6,862 bases of DNA from Methanobrevibacter sp. (GTDB lineage: Archaea > Methanobacteriota > Methanobacteria > Methanobacteriales > Methanobacteriaceae), in contig JAEEWY010000080.1 in NCBI GenBank assembly GCA_016291275.1, positions 1 through 6,862 on the forward strand, given 5' to 3'. A program made the position numbers and the translations under genes. Below the pieces are notes generated by a model. That model ran no database searches and was not told the origin of the DNA. It saw only the letters and a program-made list of their open reading frames with translations. Of the stretch, positions 1 to 6,080 are shown one piece after another (the stretch's first letter is position 1; each line of letters opens with the position of its first letter).

Positions 1-186
1 GATATTCATTTATTGTTCATTTCTTTTTTATCAATCCAATAATAATTTGATATTTTACGAATCAATTTGGAATCCGTATATATGTCATTTTCAGATGATT
101 AAATATGAATTCTTAGAAATAGCTTTTTTTGTTTAATTTTAAATAAGGTGTAAAGAGATTAAATCTAATAAAAATTAGATTAATCT
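1..186. other. AT-rich spacer left of pycB
   Basis: No gene is supported here. A plus-strand frame is open from the window edge to a TAA at 134-136 (44 codons, rich in Phe, Ile, Tyr and Asn), so the tail of a gene entering from the left is possible, but no family motif is visible. A run of seven T at 124-130 and further T-rich sequence to 140 could end rightward transcription. The right part holds short palindromes listed separately. Confidence 0.5.
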
Positions 187-188
187 AA
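162..188. repeat. Overlapping short palindromes (AATCTAA/TTAGATT)
   Basis: AATCTAAT at 162-169 and ATTAGATT at 174-181 form a perfect 8-bp inverted repeat around an AAAA loop. The right arm is also the left half of a second perfect palindrome, TTAGATTAATCTAA at 175-188. The left arm can therefore pair with the middle copy, or the middle copy with the right one. The element lies just beyond the pycB terminator in the direction of pycB transcription. It may be a backup end signal or a protein site, but AT-rich DNA produces such palindromes readily and function is not shown. Confidence 0.45.
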
Positions 189-222
189 AAAAGAAAAAGA
201 TAATGGTAAAAATTACCATTAT
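187..222 (-). terminator. pycB terminator: hairpin over the stop codon plus U-tract
   Basis: Read leftward, the arms at 213-222 and 200-209 form a perfect 10-bp stem with an AAA loop at 210-212. The pycB stop codon TAA (219-221 on the complement) lies inside the first arm. Immediately after the stem the transcript reads C-UUUUU-C-UUUUUU (199 down to 187). A hairpin plus U-rich tract is the bacterial intrinsic form. In archaea the U-tract is the essential part, read by the polymerase and the termination factor aCPSF1. Because the hairpin overlaps the stop, it can form only after the terminating ribosome clears. Confidence 0.7.
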
Positions 223-1946
223 TCGTCTAAAGGTTTAATCAACATTAAGTTGTCGCCTGCGTTTACAGTGTCCCCTTCTTCTACGAAAATTTGTTCTACA
301 ATACCTTCTTCTTCAGCATAGATATCGTTTTCCATTTTCATAGCTTCAAGAACTGCAACTACCGTACCTTTTTGGACTTTATCTCCAGTGTTTACTTTGA
401 TCTTAAGCACCATACCTTGCATGGATGCAGTTAATGCACCAGGAATAGGGCCTACATTTCCATTGCTTCCTTGGCCGATTTGCATGTAACCGGTAGGCAT
501 GATTTTTACATCGAAGATATCTCCATCAACTTCTACAGAGTATTCAGTTGGAATAGCGCTAAGGTCATCATCACCGCTACCGCCAATGTGAACTTCTGGG
601 AATGGTTCCTCTTCGAGGTCGCCTTTAAGGAATTGTTTAGCAACTGGAGGTAACATTGCGAGAGTAAGAACATCTTCCTCTTTCTTGATGATTCCTAACT
701 CCTCACCTTCTTTTTTGAAGTTTTCATATTCAGGTTCTATTAAATCTGCAGGTCTGCAGGTAATGCGTTCTTCATCACCAATGATCTTTTGAGCAATCTC
801 TTCATTGATTGGTGCTGGAGCACGTCCATAGAAACCTTTCATGTAATCTTTAACTTCGTTGGAAACGATTTTGTATCTTTCACCGTTTATAACGTTCATT
901 ACAGCTTGAATACCAACGATTTGGCTAGTTGGAGTTACGAGTGGAGGGTATCCCATATCCTTTCTCACACGAGGCATTTCTTCCAATACATCTTGGTATC
1001 TGTCTAATGCATTTTGCTGTTTTAATTGTGAAATTAAGTTGGAAAGCATTCCACCAGGGATTTGGTACATCAATACGTCAGTGTCGATTCTTTCACTAAT
1101 AGGATCGATGTATCCTTCGTATTTTTCCCTAAGGGTTTCGAAGTATTTTTTAATTTGGTTTAATGCTTTTAAATCAAGACCAGTGTCGAATTCAGTGCCT
1201 TGTAAGGATGCTACAATACTTTCTGTTGGAGGTTGGGAAGTACCCCAAGCGATTGGTGAAATAGCAGTGTCTAAAATGTCAACACCTGCTTGACATGCAG
1301 CATAATAACTGATAGGAGTCATACCACTGGTACAATGTGAGTGTAAGTTAACTAATAAATCAGTTTCTTCTTTTAATCTTGTAACCAATTCAAATACAAC
1401 AGATGGGGTAATTAAACCAGCCATGTCCTTAATAGCTATTGAATCACATTCCAATGCTTCAAGTTCTTTTGCAAATTCCACGAATTTGTCGATAGTGTGA
1501 ACTGGACTAATGGTGTAGCTGATAGTTCCTTGAACATGAGCACCTTGTTCTTTAGCTACTTTAATGGATTGTTGCATGTTCCTAATATCGTTCATTGCAT
1601 CAAAGATTCTAAAGATGTCAATACCGTTTTCATAGGATTTTTCTACAAATTTAGTTACAATGTCATCAGCATAATGTTTGTATCCGAGTAAGTTTTGACC
1701 TCTAAGGAGCATTTGCAATGGAGTTTCAGTAAAGTTTTCCTTTAATATTCTTAATCTTTCCCAAGGGTCTTCGTTTAAAAATCTAATACAAGTATCAAAG
1801 GTAGCTCCACCCCATGCTTCTATAGCATGATATCCCACTTTATCCATTTCTTCAATAATAGGAACCATATCTCTTGTTCTCATTCTGGTTGCTAAAAGGG
1901 ATTGGTGAGCATCTCTGAATGCGGTTTCGGTTATTTTCACTTTCAT
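219..1946 (-). CDS. pycB: Pyruvate carboxylase subunit B (carboxyltransferase plus biotin carrier)
   Basis: This 575-residue subunit transfers CO2 from carboxybiotin to pyruvate, giving oxaloacetate; in methanogens this feeds the incomplete reductive TCA branch and aspartate and glutamate synthesis. The N-terminal TIM-barrel domain shows RDAHQS (11-16, metal ligand Asp12), the probable carbamylated Lys173 in IKDMAG, and metal-binding His202 and His204 in LHSHCTSGM. A conserved PYC-type C-terminal domain follows, then a Gly/Asp-rich linker near 455-463 and a biotinyl domain (about 500-575) with EAMKMEN and biotin site Lys537. Length matches archaeal PycB. The start is set by GAGGTG (complement of 1952-1957) 5 nt before ATG. 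The biotin carboxylase PycA and biotin ligase are not in the window. The related sodium-pump oxaloacetate decarboxylase alpha subunit has the same architecture, but no beta or gamma subunit is nearby and the host type favours PycB. Confidence 0.93.
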   Translation of the reverse strand: MKVKITETAFRDAHQSLLATRMRTRDMVPIIEEMDKVGYHAIEAWGGATFDTCIRFLNEDPWERLRILKENFTETPLQMLLRGQNLLGYKHYADDIVTKFVEKSYENGIDIFRIFDAMNDIRNMQQSIKVAKEQGAHVQGTISYTISPVHTIDKFVEFAKELEALECDSIAIKDMAGLITPSVVFELVTRLKEETDLLVNLHSHCTSGMTPISYYAACQAGVDILDTAISPIAWGTSQPPTESIVASLQGTEFDTGLDLKALNQIKKYFETLREKYEGYIDPISERIDTDVLMYQIPGGMLSNLISQLKQQNALDRYQDVLEEMPRVRKDMGYPPLVTPTSQIVGIQAVMNVINGERYKIVSNEVKDYMKGFYGRAPAPINEEIAQKIIGDEERITCRPADLIEPEYENFKKEGEELGIIKKEEDVLTLAMLPPVAKQFLKGDLEEEPFPEVHIGGSGDDDLSAIPTEYSVEVDGDIFDVKIMPTGYMQIGQGSNGNVGPIPGALTASMQGMVLKIKVNTGDKVQKGTVVAVLEAMKMENDIYAEEEGIVEQIFVEEGDTVNAGDNLMLIKPLDE

Positions 1947-1991
1947 CTTTACACCTCACTAAAATTTTTAAATATTACGATAAATTTAATC

Positions 1992-2001
1992 AAAATATAT
2001 T
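1992..2001 (-). promoter_or_regulatory. Possible TATA element for pycB
   Basis: The complement reads AATATATTTT, about 46 nt before the pycB ATG. An archaeal start point roughly 25 nt downstream would give a leader of about 20-25 nt, enough for the GAGGTG site at 1952-1957. The match to TTTATATA is imperfect and the spacer is AT-rich throughout, so this is a candidate only. Confidence 0.4.
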
Positions 2002-2051
2002 GTTGATTTCTAAATGTAAATTATAATTTATTATTTTCTAAATCACATACG

Positions 2052-2070
2052 ATTATATTACATTATATTA
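2052..2070. repeat. Two ATTATATTA direct repeats with 10-bp period
   Basis: ATTATATTA occurs at 2052-2060 and 2062-2070, separated by one C, so identical faces are one helical turn apart. The pair lies about 50 bp upstream of the candidate pycB TATA element, a position suitable for an activator site. The low complexity of the spacer makes chance a real alternative. Confidence 0.3.
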
Positions 2071-2197
2071 TTATTTATTGTTATAACTACTAATAAAAGT
2101 TATCTATTTTTAGCCTTATTTAAGAGGTCTTTTTAAAAATAGTTTAAAGAGTTAAGTTAAAGGAAAAATAGTGTCAAAAATAGTTTAAAAATAATAA

Positions 2198-2250
2198 AAA
2201 ATAGTAAAAATAATAGAAAATAGTAAAAATAATAGAAAATAGTAAAAAAG
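2198..2250. repeat. 19-bp A-rich tandem repeat, about 2.7 copies
   Basis: The unit AAAATAGTAAAAATAATAG occurs perfectly at 2198-2216 and 2217-2235, followed by a partial third copy at 2236-2250 that matches for 13 bases. A degenerate copy with two extra T precedes it near 2177-2196. The repeat is downstream of the leftward inositol-phosphate synthase gene. Its transcript strand reads as repeated CUAUUAUUUUUACUAUUUU, giving a regular series of short U-runs. It could be a multi-tract termination region or simply slippage-derived satellite DNA. Confidence 0.75.
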
Positions 2251-2270
2251 AAAAGTTATTAAAAAATTAG

Positions 2271-2310
2271 AAAAATAAAAAAAGAAAAAAGTTAAGAAAT
2301 AAATCTTAAC
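2271..2310 (-). terminator. Inositol-phosphate synthase gene terminator: hairpin over the stop codon plus U-rich tract
   Basis: Read leftward, arms at 2304-2310 and 2291-2297 (GTTAAGA/TCTTAAC) form a perfect 7-bp stem around a 6-nt loop. The stop codon TAA (2306-2308 on the complement) sits in the first arm. The following transcript is UUUUUUCUUUUUUUAUUUUU-like across 2290 down to 2271, with more T-runs beyond. The arrangement matches that at the end of pycB. Confidence 0.65.
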
Positions 2311-3400
2311 GTTCAATTTCTCCATTAATGAATGCTTCAACATTAGCTGCTGCTTCATCATCAGTGAATTGGATTGGAGGGTGTTTCATAACATATGATG
2401 AAATTGAAGTTAATTGTCCACCAATTCCTCTTTCAAGTCCTAATTTACAGCAACGAATAGCGTCAATTACACATCCTGCAGAGTTAGGAGAATCTTCTAC
2501 ACTTAATCTGAGTTCTATGTCCATTGGAACGTCACCAAAGGTTTTACCTTCCATTCTTAAGAAACAGATCTTGTTGTCTTTTTGCCATGGTACGTAATCA
2601 CTTGGACCAATGTGAATATCATGAGGATCCATTCTTTCTGCAAGTACGGATTGAACAGCTTCAGTCTTGGATTCTTTTTTAGAGTCTAAACGTTTTCTGT
2701 TTAACATGTTCAAGAAGTCAGTGTTTCCACCGGTGTTGATTTGGTAAGTGTGAATTAATTTAACACCTCTTTCCTTAAACAAGTTACTTAAGGTTCTGTG
2801 AGTAATGGTTGCACCGATTTGTGCTTTAATGTCGTCACCAACAGCAGGGAGTCCTTTTTCTCTGAATTTTGCATCCCATTCTGGGTCACTTACAATAAAC
2901 ACTGGCATACAATTAATATAAGCAATTTCTGCATCTAATGCACATTGTGCATAGAATCTTGCAGCTTCTTCAGAACCTACTGGTAAATAACTGAGTAATA
3001 TTTCTGCTCCACTTTCTTTTAAGACTTCAACAACGTCTACTGGCTCTTCATCAGCTACTATGAATGTATAATCATCTTCAAATTCTGCCATATGTTCACT
3101 GACACCATCAAGAACAGGTCCCATTTGGACAACTACATCGCTTTTTGGTATTTCTGGTTGGAAGACTGTAGTACAATTTGGTTTTGCAAAGATAGCTTCA
3201 TCAACAGTTTTTCCAACTTTTCTTGCATCAATATCGAAAGCAGCGACCACTTCAATGTCAGTTGGATCCCATTCACCGATTTTCCAGTGCATAAGGCCAA
3301 TTGCATCTTCAGGATTCTTGTCTTTATAATAATAGATTCCTTGTATGAGGGAACTTGCACAGTTTCCTATTCCTACTACAGCTATTTTAATTTTGCTCAT
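2306..3400 (-). CDS. ino1: Myo-inositol-1-phosphate synthase (inositol-3-phosphate synthase)
   Basis: This NAD-dependent cytosolic enzyme of 364 residues converts glucose 6-phosphate to inositol phosphate, the precursor of archaetidylinositol head groups in Methanobacteriales lipids. The N-terminal Rossmann fold begins with GIGNCASSL (10-18). Family signatures follow: SYLPVGSEE (137-145), GDDIKAQIGATITHR (188-202), QINTGGNTDFLNM (220-232), SKKESK (240-245, lysines in the catalytic segment) and DSPNSAGCVIDAIR (303-316). Length and wording are close to the short actinobacterial Ino1 as I remember it, not to the roughly 500-residue eukaryotic enzyme. GGTGA on the complement of 3405-3409 lies 4 nt before ATG and fixes the start. 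It is divergent from the glycosyltransferase gene and ends 359 bp before pycB, with its own promoter and terminator. Confidence 0.93.
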   Translation of the reverse strand: MSKIKIAVVGIGNCASSLIQGIYYYKDKNPEDAIGLMHWKIGEWDPTDIEVVAAFDIDARKVGKTVDEAIFAKPNCTTVFQPEIPKSDVVVQMGPVLDGVSEHMAEFEDDYTFIVADEEPVDVVEVLKESGAEILLSYLPVGSEEAARFYAQCALDAEIAYINCMPVFIVSDPEWDAKFREKGLPAVGDDIKAQIGATITHRTLSNLFKERGVKLIHTYQINTGGNTDFLNMLNRKRLDSKKESKTEAVQSVLAERMDPHDIHIGPSDYVPWQKDNKICFLRMEGKTFGDVPMDIELRLSVEDSPNSAGCVIDAIRCCKLGLERGIGGQLTSISSYVMKHPPIQFTDDEAAANVEAFINGEIER

Positions 3401-3429
3401 ATTTTCACCAGTAATAAAATAATTCTAAT

Positions 3430-3483
3430 TTTTGATTTTTTTCAATTCGTTATTGCTTAAATAAAGTATCTTTTGATTTTTTT
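3430..3483. repeat. TTTTGATTTTTTT direct repeats 41 bp apart
   Basis: An identical 13-mer occurs at 3430-3442 and 3471-3483, both between the candidate TATA at 3489-3498 and the inositol-phosphate synthase ATG. The 41-bp offset is about four helical turns, so the copies would lie on nearly the same DNA face. They may be paired regulator sites or coincidental T-rich sequence. Confidence 0.4.
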
Positions 3484-3488
3484 AAAAA

Positions 3489-3498
3489 TTTATATAAA
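3489..3498 (-). promoter_or_regulatory. Palindromic TATA element, candidate for the inositol-phosphate synthase gene
   Basis: TTTATATAAA is a perfect palindrome and a strong archaeal TATA match. Used leftward it would give a start near 3465 and a leader of about 65 nt. A weaker alternative, CTTTATTTAA on the complement around 3458-3467, would give a shorter leader. Confidence 0.45.
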
Positions 3499-3552
3499 CA
3501 TTATTGAATAAAAATAAATATAAATCATATTACTTTAATATATTAACATTTA

Positions 3553-3562
3553 TTTATATAAA
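3553..3562 (+). promoter_or_regulatory. Second palindromic TTTATATAAA element
   Basis: This is identical to the element at 3489-3498, 64 bp away. Used rightward it would place a start near 3585 with a leader of about 65 nt for the glycosyltransferase gene. Because the sequence is symmetric, direction would depend on the flanking BRE, and none stands out. Confidence 0.35.
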
Positions 3563-3600
3563 CCTTTTCAAAAAATTGGTGAATTTTTAAAAAATAATCC

Positions 3601-3608
3601 TTTATATC
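3601..3608 (+). promoter_or_regulatory. Proximal TATA element for the glycosyltransferase gene
   Basis: TTTATATC preceded by purine-rich AAAATAATCC fits an archaeal BRE/TATA pair 43-50 nt before the ATG at 3651. A start near 3630 would leave a leader of about 20 nt containing the GGTGGT ribosome site at 3642-3647. This spacing makes it the better candidate of the two rightward elements. Confidence 0.5.
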
Positions 3609-3650
3609 TTCATGTTTGATTTGGATTTTAATTTTTTATCCGGTGGTTAA

Positions 3651-4997
3651 ATGAAAAAAGTGATTTTAATAGCATTTTATTTTAATCAGGTAAATGAAAT
3701 TGCTTCAAAGCGTTTAAGGGCACTTGCAAAATATTTGCCTCAATTTGGATGGGAACCGATAGTCATTGTTCCTGATTTAGGTTTCATTCCAAATGAAAAC
3801 GATGATTTGAATTGCAGAATCATTTACACTGAATATGAGGATATGTTCAGTCATTTTTCCAATAAATTTAAGAAATCTAGATCAACTGATTCCAATAATT
3901 TCAATGATTCTAAAGATCCTATCGAATTTAATGATGATAAGCTAAAGGATTCCACATCATATTCCAATCCGATTGCTTCAAAAGCCATTTCAATGGCGGG
4001 TGAAGTATTTGCATATCCTGATGGGATGAAATACTGGCATGGATCTGCTTTTAAGGAAGCATCTAAAATTATGGATGAGGAAGAGATTGATGCTATCATA
4101 AGCTCTTCCTGGCCTATAACCTGCCATACAATTGCAAAGGATTTAAAGGAGCATCAGGATATTCCTTGGATAGCAGACTTAAGGGACCTTTGGAATTTAA
4201 ATCCCTATGTTTCACACACTTTCATAAGAGATTATTTTGAAAAAAGATTGGAATTGAAGACATTTGAAAATGCAGATGCTTTAACAACCACTACCGATTT
4301 GGCTGCAGAGACATTGTCAACTTTACATCCTATGAGTAGGATAGTTCCAATTTTATCAGGTTATGATAAGGATGACTTTAAGTTTTTAGAGGAATTAGTT
4401 TCTAAAAAGGATGATTTTTCCAATGATTTTTCAGAAAAATTGAAGTTCATTTATGCAGGATCTTTATATGGTGGTAAGAGAGACCCAACTTATTTGTTTG
4501 AAGCCATTCGCGATTTGGAAGATGAGAATAAATTGGATTCATCTAAAATTTCAATCGAATTTTACGGGGACAGCACAGGTTTGGAAGAGATTGCTAACAG
4601 TTATGGCCTTTTGGACATTGTTCACATTGGTGGTAAAATAGCTCATGATGAAGTGTTGAAAAAGCAATTGAAGAGTGATGTTCTCCTCTTGATATCTTGG
4701 GATAATGAAAAGGAAAAGATGTTTATTCCAGGAAAGATCTATGAATATTTTGCATTGAAGAAACCTGTTTTATCCATCGGATATAAGGAAGGTTCCCTAA
4801 AGGATTTGATTGAGGAAACTAAAGTTGGATATCATGTTTCAAGTTTAGAGTCAACTAAAGAAGCTTTATTGAACATTTATGATGAATTTGTTGAAAATGG
4901 AACTGTTGAATTGAATGCAGATATAAATATTGAAGATTATTCCATGGAAAATATGGCTAAAAAATTCGCTGACTTATTGAATGAATTAGAAAATTAA
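3651..4997 (+). CDS. GT4-like glycosyltransferase, substrate unknown
   Basis: A 448-residue GT-B-fold glycosyltransferase, expected to transfer a sugar from an activated donor on the cytosolic side; no signal peptide or membrane segment is visible. The N-terminal acceptor domain has SKRLRALAKYLPQFGWEP (19-36), as in group 1 enzymes, and DLRDLW (176-181). The donor domain has YAGSLYGGKRD (268-278) and IPGKIYEYFALKKPVL (359-374). Glu365 fits the second glutamate of the EX7E motif, while the first position is Met357, as in relatives with an IPxKxYEY pattern. A Ser/Asp/Asn-rich hydrophilic stretch (about 72-107) interrupts the N-domain and is probably a flexible loop. GGTGGT at 3642-3647 supports the start. 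It lies between lipid-related genes, which suggests but does not prove a lipid or envelope acceptor. No clear terminator follows, so read-through into ubiA is possible. Confidence 0.85.
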   Translation: MKKVILIAFYFNQVNEIASKRLRALAKYLPQFGWEPIVIVPDLGFIPNENDDLNCRIIYTEYEDMFSHFSNKFKKSRSTDSNNFNDSKDPIEFNDDKLKDSTSYSNPIASKAISMAGEVFAYPDGMKYWHGSAFKEASKIMDEEEIDAIISSSWPITCHTIAKDLKEHQDIPWIADLRDLWNLNPYVSHTFIRDYFEKRLELKTFENADALTTTTDLAAETLSTLHPMSRIVPILSGYDKDDFKFLEELVSKKDDFSNDFSEKLKFIYAGSLYGGKRDPTYLFEAIRDLEDENKLDSSKISIEFYGDSTGLEEIANSYGLLDIVHIGGKIAHDEVLKKQLKSDVLLLISWDNEKEKMFIPGKIYEYFALKKPVLSIGYKEGSLKDLIEETKVGYHVSSLESTKEALLNIYDEFVENGTVELNADINIEDYSMENMAKKFADLLNELEN

Positions 4998-5024
4998 CAA
5001 TTTCAAATAAAATTAATGATTTAA

Positions 5025-5043
5025 TAATATAACAGTTATATTA
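5025..5043. promoter_or_regulatory. Perfect 9-1-9 inverted repeat upstream of ubiA
   Basis: TAATATAACAGTTATATTA is a perfect inverted repeat with one central base. It ends 13 bp before the candidate ubiA TATA element at 5057. Its symmetry, size and place are those of a dimeric regulator's operator. As RNA it would give only an 8-bp A/U stem with a CAG loop and is followed by A, not U, so it does not look like a rightward terminator. No known regulator's consensus is recognised. Confidence 0.4.
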
Positions 5044-5056
5044 AAAAAATAAAAGA

Positions 5057-5071
5057 TTTATACTTATAAAA
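5057..5071 (+). promoter_or_regulatory. TATA region for ubiA
   Basis: TTTATACTTATAAAA carries two overlapping TATA-like cores about 40-53 nt before the ATG. A start around 5085-5095 would leave a leader of 15-25 nt including GAGGA at 5099-5103. AT-rich surroundings limit certainty. Confidence 0.45.
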
Positions 5072-5109
5072 TTATAAATTTATTTAGAATATAAAATTGA
5101 GGAAATAAA

Positions 5110-5982
5110 ATGAATGCTTATTTAGAAATAATCCGTCCAGGAAATGCAGTTATGGCAGCTATTGCTGTAATATTGATGATGTTTGTTGGTCATTATTATG
5201 AGTTGCCTATAATCATCTGTGCACTGATTGTTTTCGTATGTACTGGTGCAGGAAATACCATCAATGATGTTTTTGATGTGAAGATAGATGAAATCAACAA
5301 GCCTAATCGCCCTATTCCATCAGGAAGAATCAGTCTTGAAAATGCAAGAAATTATGCTTATGTTCTCTTTGGAATAGGTATTGCTTTAAGTCTTGTAGAC
5401 AGTTATTTGGTAAATTCAATTTGGCCTTCTGTAATCGTTATCCCTGCTGCAGTCATAATGTATCTTTATGCAAGAAACTTAAAGGCAATGCCTTTGATTG
5501 GAAATCTCACTGTAGCTACTTTAACAGGGTTCTGCTTTGTAATAGCTGGTGTTGTCATAGCATGTGCTACAAGCTCATTAAAGATTTTATTTATCTCAAT
5601 TTATTTAGGATTATTTGCTATGTTCATGACATTGGCACGTGAAATAGTGAAGGATATGGAGGATATTGAAGGAGATAAACAGGAAGGAGCAAGAACTTTT
5701 CCTATTCTTTATGGAAAGAAAATACCTTCAATAATTTCAATAATCCTGATTGTCGTTACAACTTTAATGTGCCCTATTCTTTACATTTTCAAGATCTTTA
5801 ATCTTGGATATATGGTGATAATGATTGTACCTATAATCATCTTTTTGTATAGTGCTTATAGCTTAAAGTTGAATCCACCTGAAGAGACATGTGCTAAAGT
5901 TTCTAAAAATCTAAAAATAGCTATGCTAATCAGTTTTGTAGCATTTGTTGTTGGATCTTTTAATGTTTTTAGTTTTTTATAG
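5110..5982 (+). CDS. ubiA: Digeranylgeranylglyceryl phosphate synthase (UbiA family)
   Basis: A membrane prenyltransferase of 290 residues that adds the second geranylgeranyl group to geranylgeranylglyceryl phosphate, forming the C20,C20 diether core of archaeal lipids. The N-terminus YLEIIRPGNAVMA (4-16) is typical of this archaeal subgroup. The first Asp-rich motif is NTINDVFDVKIDEINKPNRP (49-68), binding Mg-diphosphate, followed by IPSGRIS. The second is REIVKDMEDIEGDKQEGART (177-196). About eight or nine hydrophobic helices are visible, as expected for UbiA proteins. GAGGA at 5099-5103, 6 nt before ATG, supports the start. The 112-bp gap from the glycosyltransferase gene has its own TATA-like element. 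Other UbiA enzymes (heme O or quinone prenyltransferases) are less likely given the motif wording and organism. Confidence 0.88.
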   Translation: MNAYLEIIRPGNAVMAAIAVILMMFVGHYYELPIIICALIVFVCTGAGNTINDVFDVKIDEINKPNRPIPSGRISLENARNYAYVLFGIGIALSLVDSYLVNSIWPSVIVIPAAVIMYLYARNLKAMPLIGNLTVATLTGFCFVIAGVVIACATSSLKILFISIYLGLFAMFMTLAREIVKDMEDIEGDKQEGARTFPILYGKKIPSIISIILIVVTTLMCPILYIFKIFNLGYMVIMIVPIIIFLYSAYSLKLNPPEETCAKVSKNLKIAMLISFVAFVVGSFNVFSFL

Positions 5983-5987
5983 TTTTT
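5966..5987 (+). terminator. T-run terminator across the ubiA stop codon
   Basis: T-runs at 5966-5970, 5973-5978 and 5983-5987 flank the TAG at 5980-5982, and the first two encode the C-terminal Phe/Leu codons. No hairpin is evident, but closely spaced U-tracts are the usual archaeal end signal. The signal is weaker than those of pycB and the inositol-phosphate synthase gene. Confidence 0.4.
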
Positions 5988-6080
5988 AGAAATTAATGTT
6001 AAAGCAATCGATTTATTTTTGAATTATTGTTGAAATTAATTGTTAAAATTTAAAATGGAATTATTAGGATTAGTGAAATT

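Larger units (their letters stand above)
1947..2305. other. 359-bp A/T spacer between pycB and the inositol-phosphate synthase gene
   Basis: I see no coding gene in either direction: frames are short, lack ribosome binding sites and are dominated by homopolymer-like codons. From right to left it holds the T-rich end region of the leftward inositol-phosphate synthase gene, a 19-bp tandem repeat (2198-2250), two copies of AAAAATAGTTTAAA (2135-2148 and 2176-2189), a weak hairpin with 9-bp arms at 2104-2112 and 2134-2142, a 10-bp-period repeat at 2052-2070, and the pycB promoter region. On the plus strand 2130-2290 is strongly A-biased, so leftward transcripts would be U-rich here. Confidence 0.6.

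Noticed and set aside
2..136. 44-codon plus-strand open frame entering from the left edge and ending at TAA 134-136
   Set aside because: Composition is what AT-rich non-coding DNA gives (Phe, Ile, Tyr, Asn), with no recognisable motif. A gene tail cannot be excluded because the left side is not visible.
471..1691. Several plus-strand open frames of 60-84 codons
   Set aside because: They are antisense to pycB, which has full family motifs and a strong ribosome site; the antisense products have no family character.
219..1946. Sodium-pumping oxaloacetate decarboxylase alpha subunit as the identity of pycB
   Set aside because: Domain layout is the same, but no beta or gamma membrane subunit is adjacent and the organism type uses the two-subunit pyruvate carboxylase.
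2104..2142. Possible structured RNA with 9-bp outer arms
   Set aside because: The arms are A/U-only, the inner pairing is short and broken, and no riboswitch or small RNA class is recognised.
2198..2250. CRISPR array or origin iterons
   Set aside because: The repeats are directly abutting with no spacers, are pure low-complexity A/T, and no Cas or replication initiator gene is near.
3092..3460. 122-codon plus-strand frame over the inositol-phosphate synthase start
   Set aside because: It is antisense to a well-supported gene, and its Phe/Ile/Ser/Asn-rich product is typical of reverse-complement shadow frames.
5025..5043. Inverted repeat as a terminator for the upstream glycosyltransferase gene
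   Set aside because: On the plus strand it is followed by A-rich sequence, not a U-tract, and the stem is only A/U pairs.
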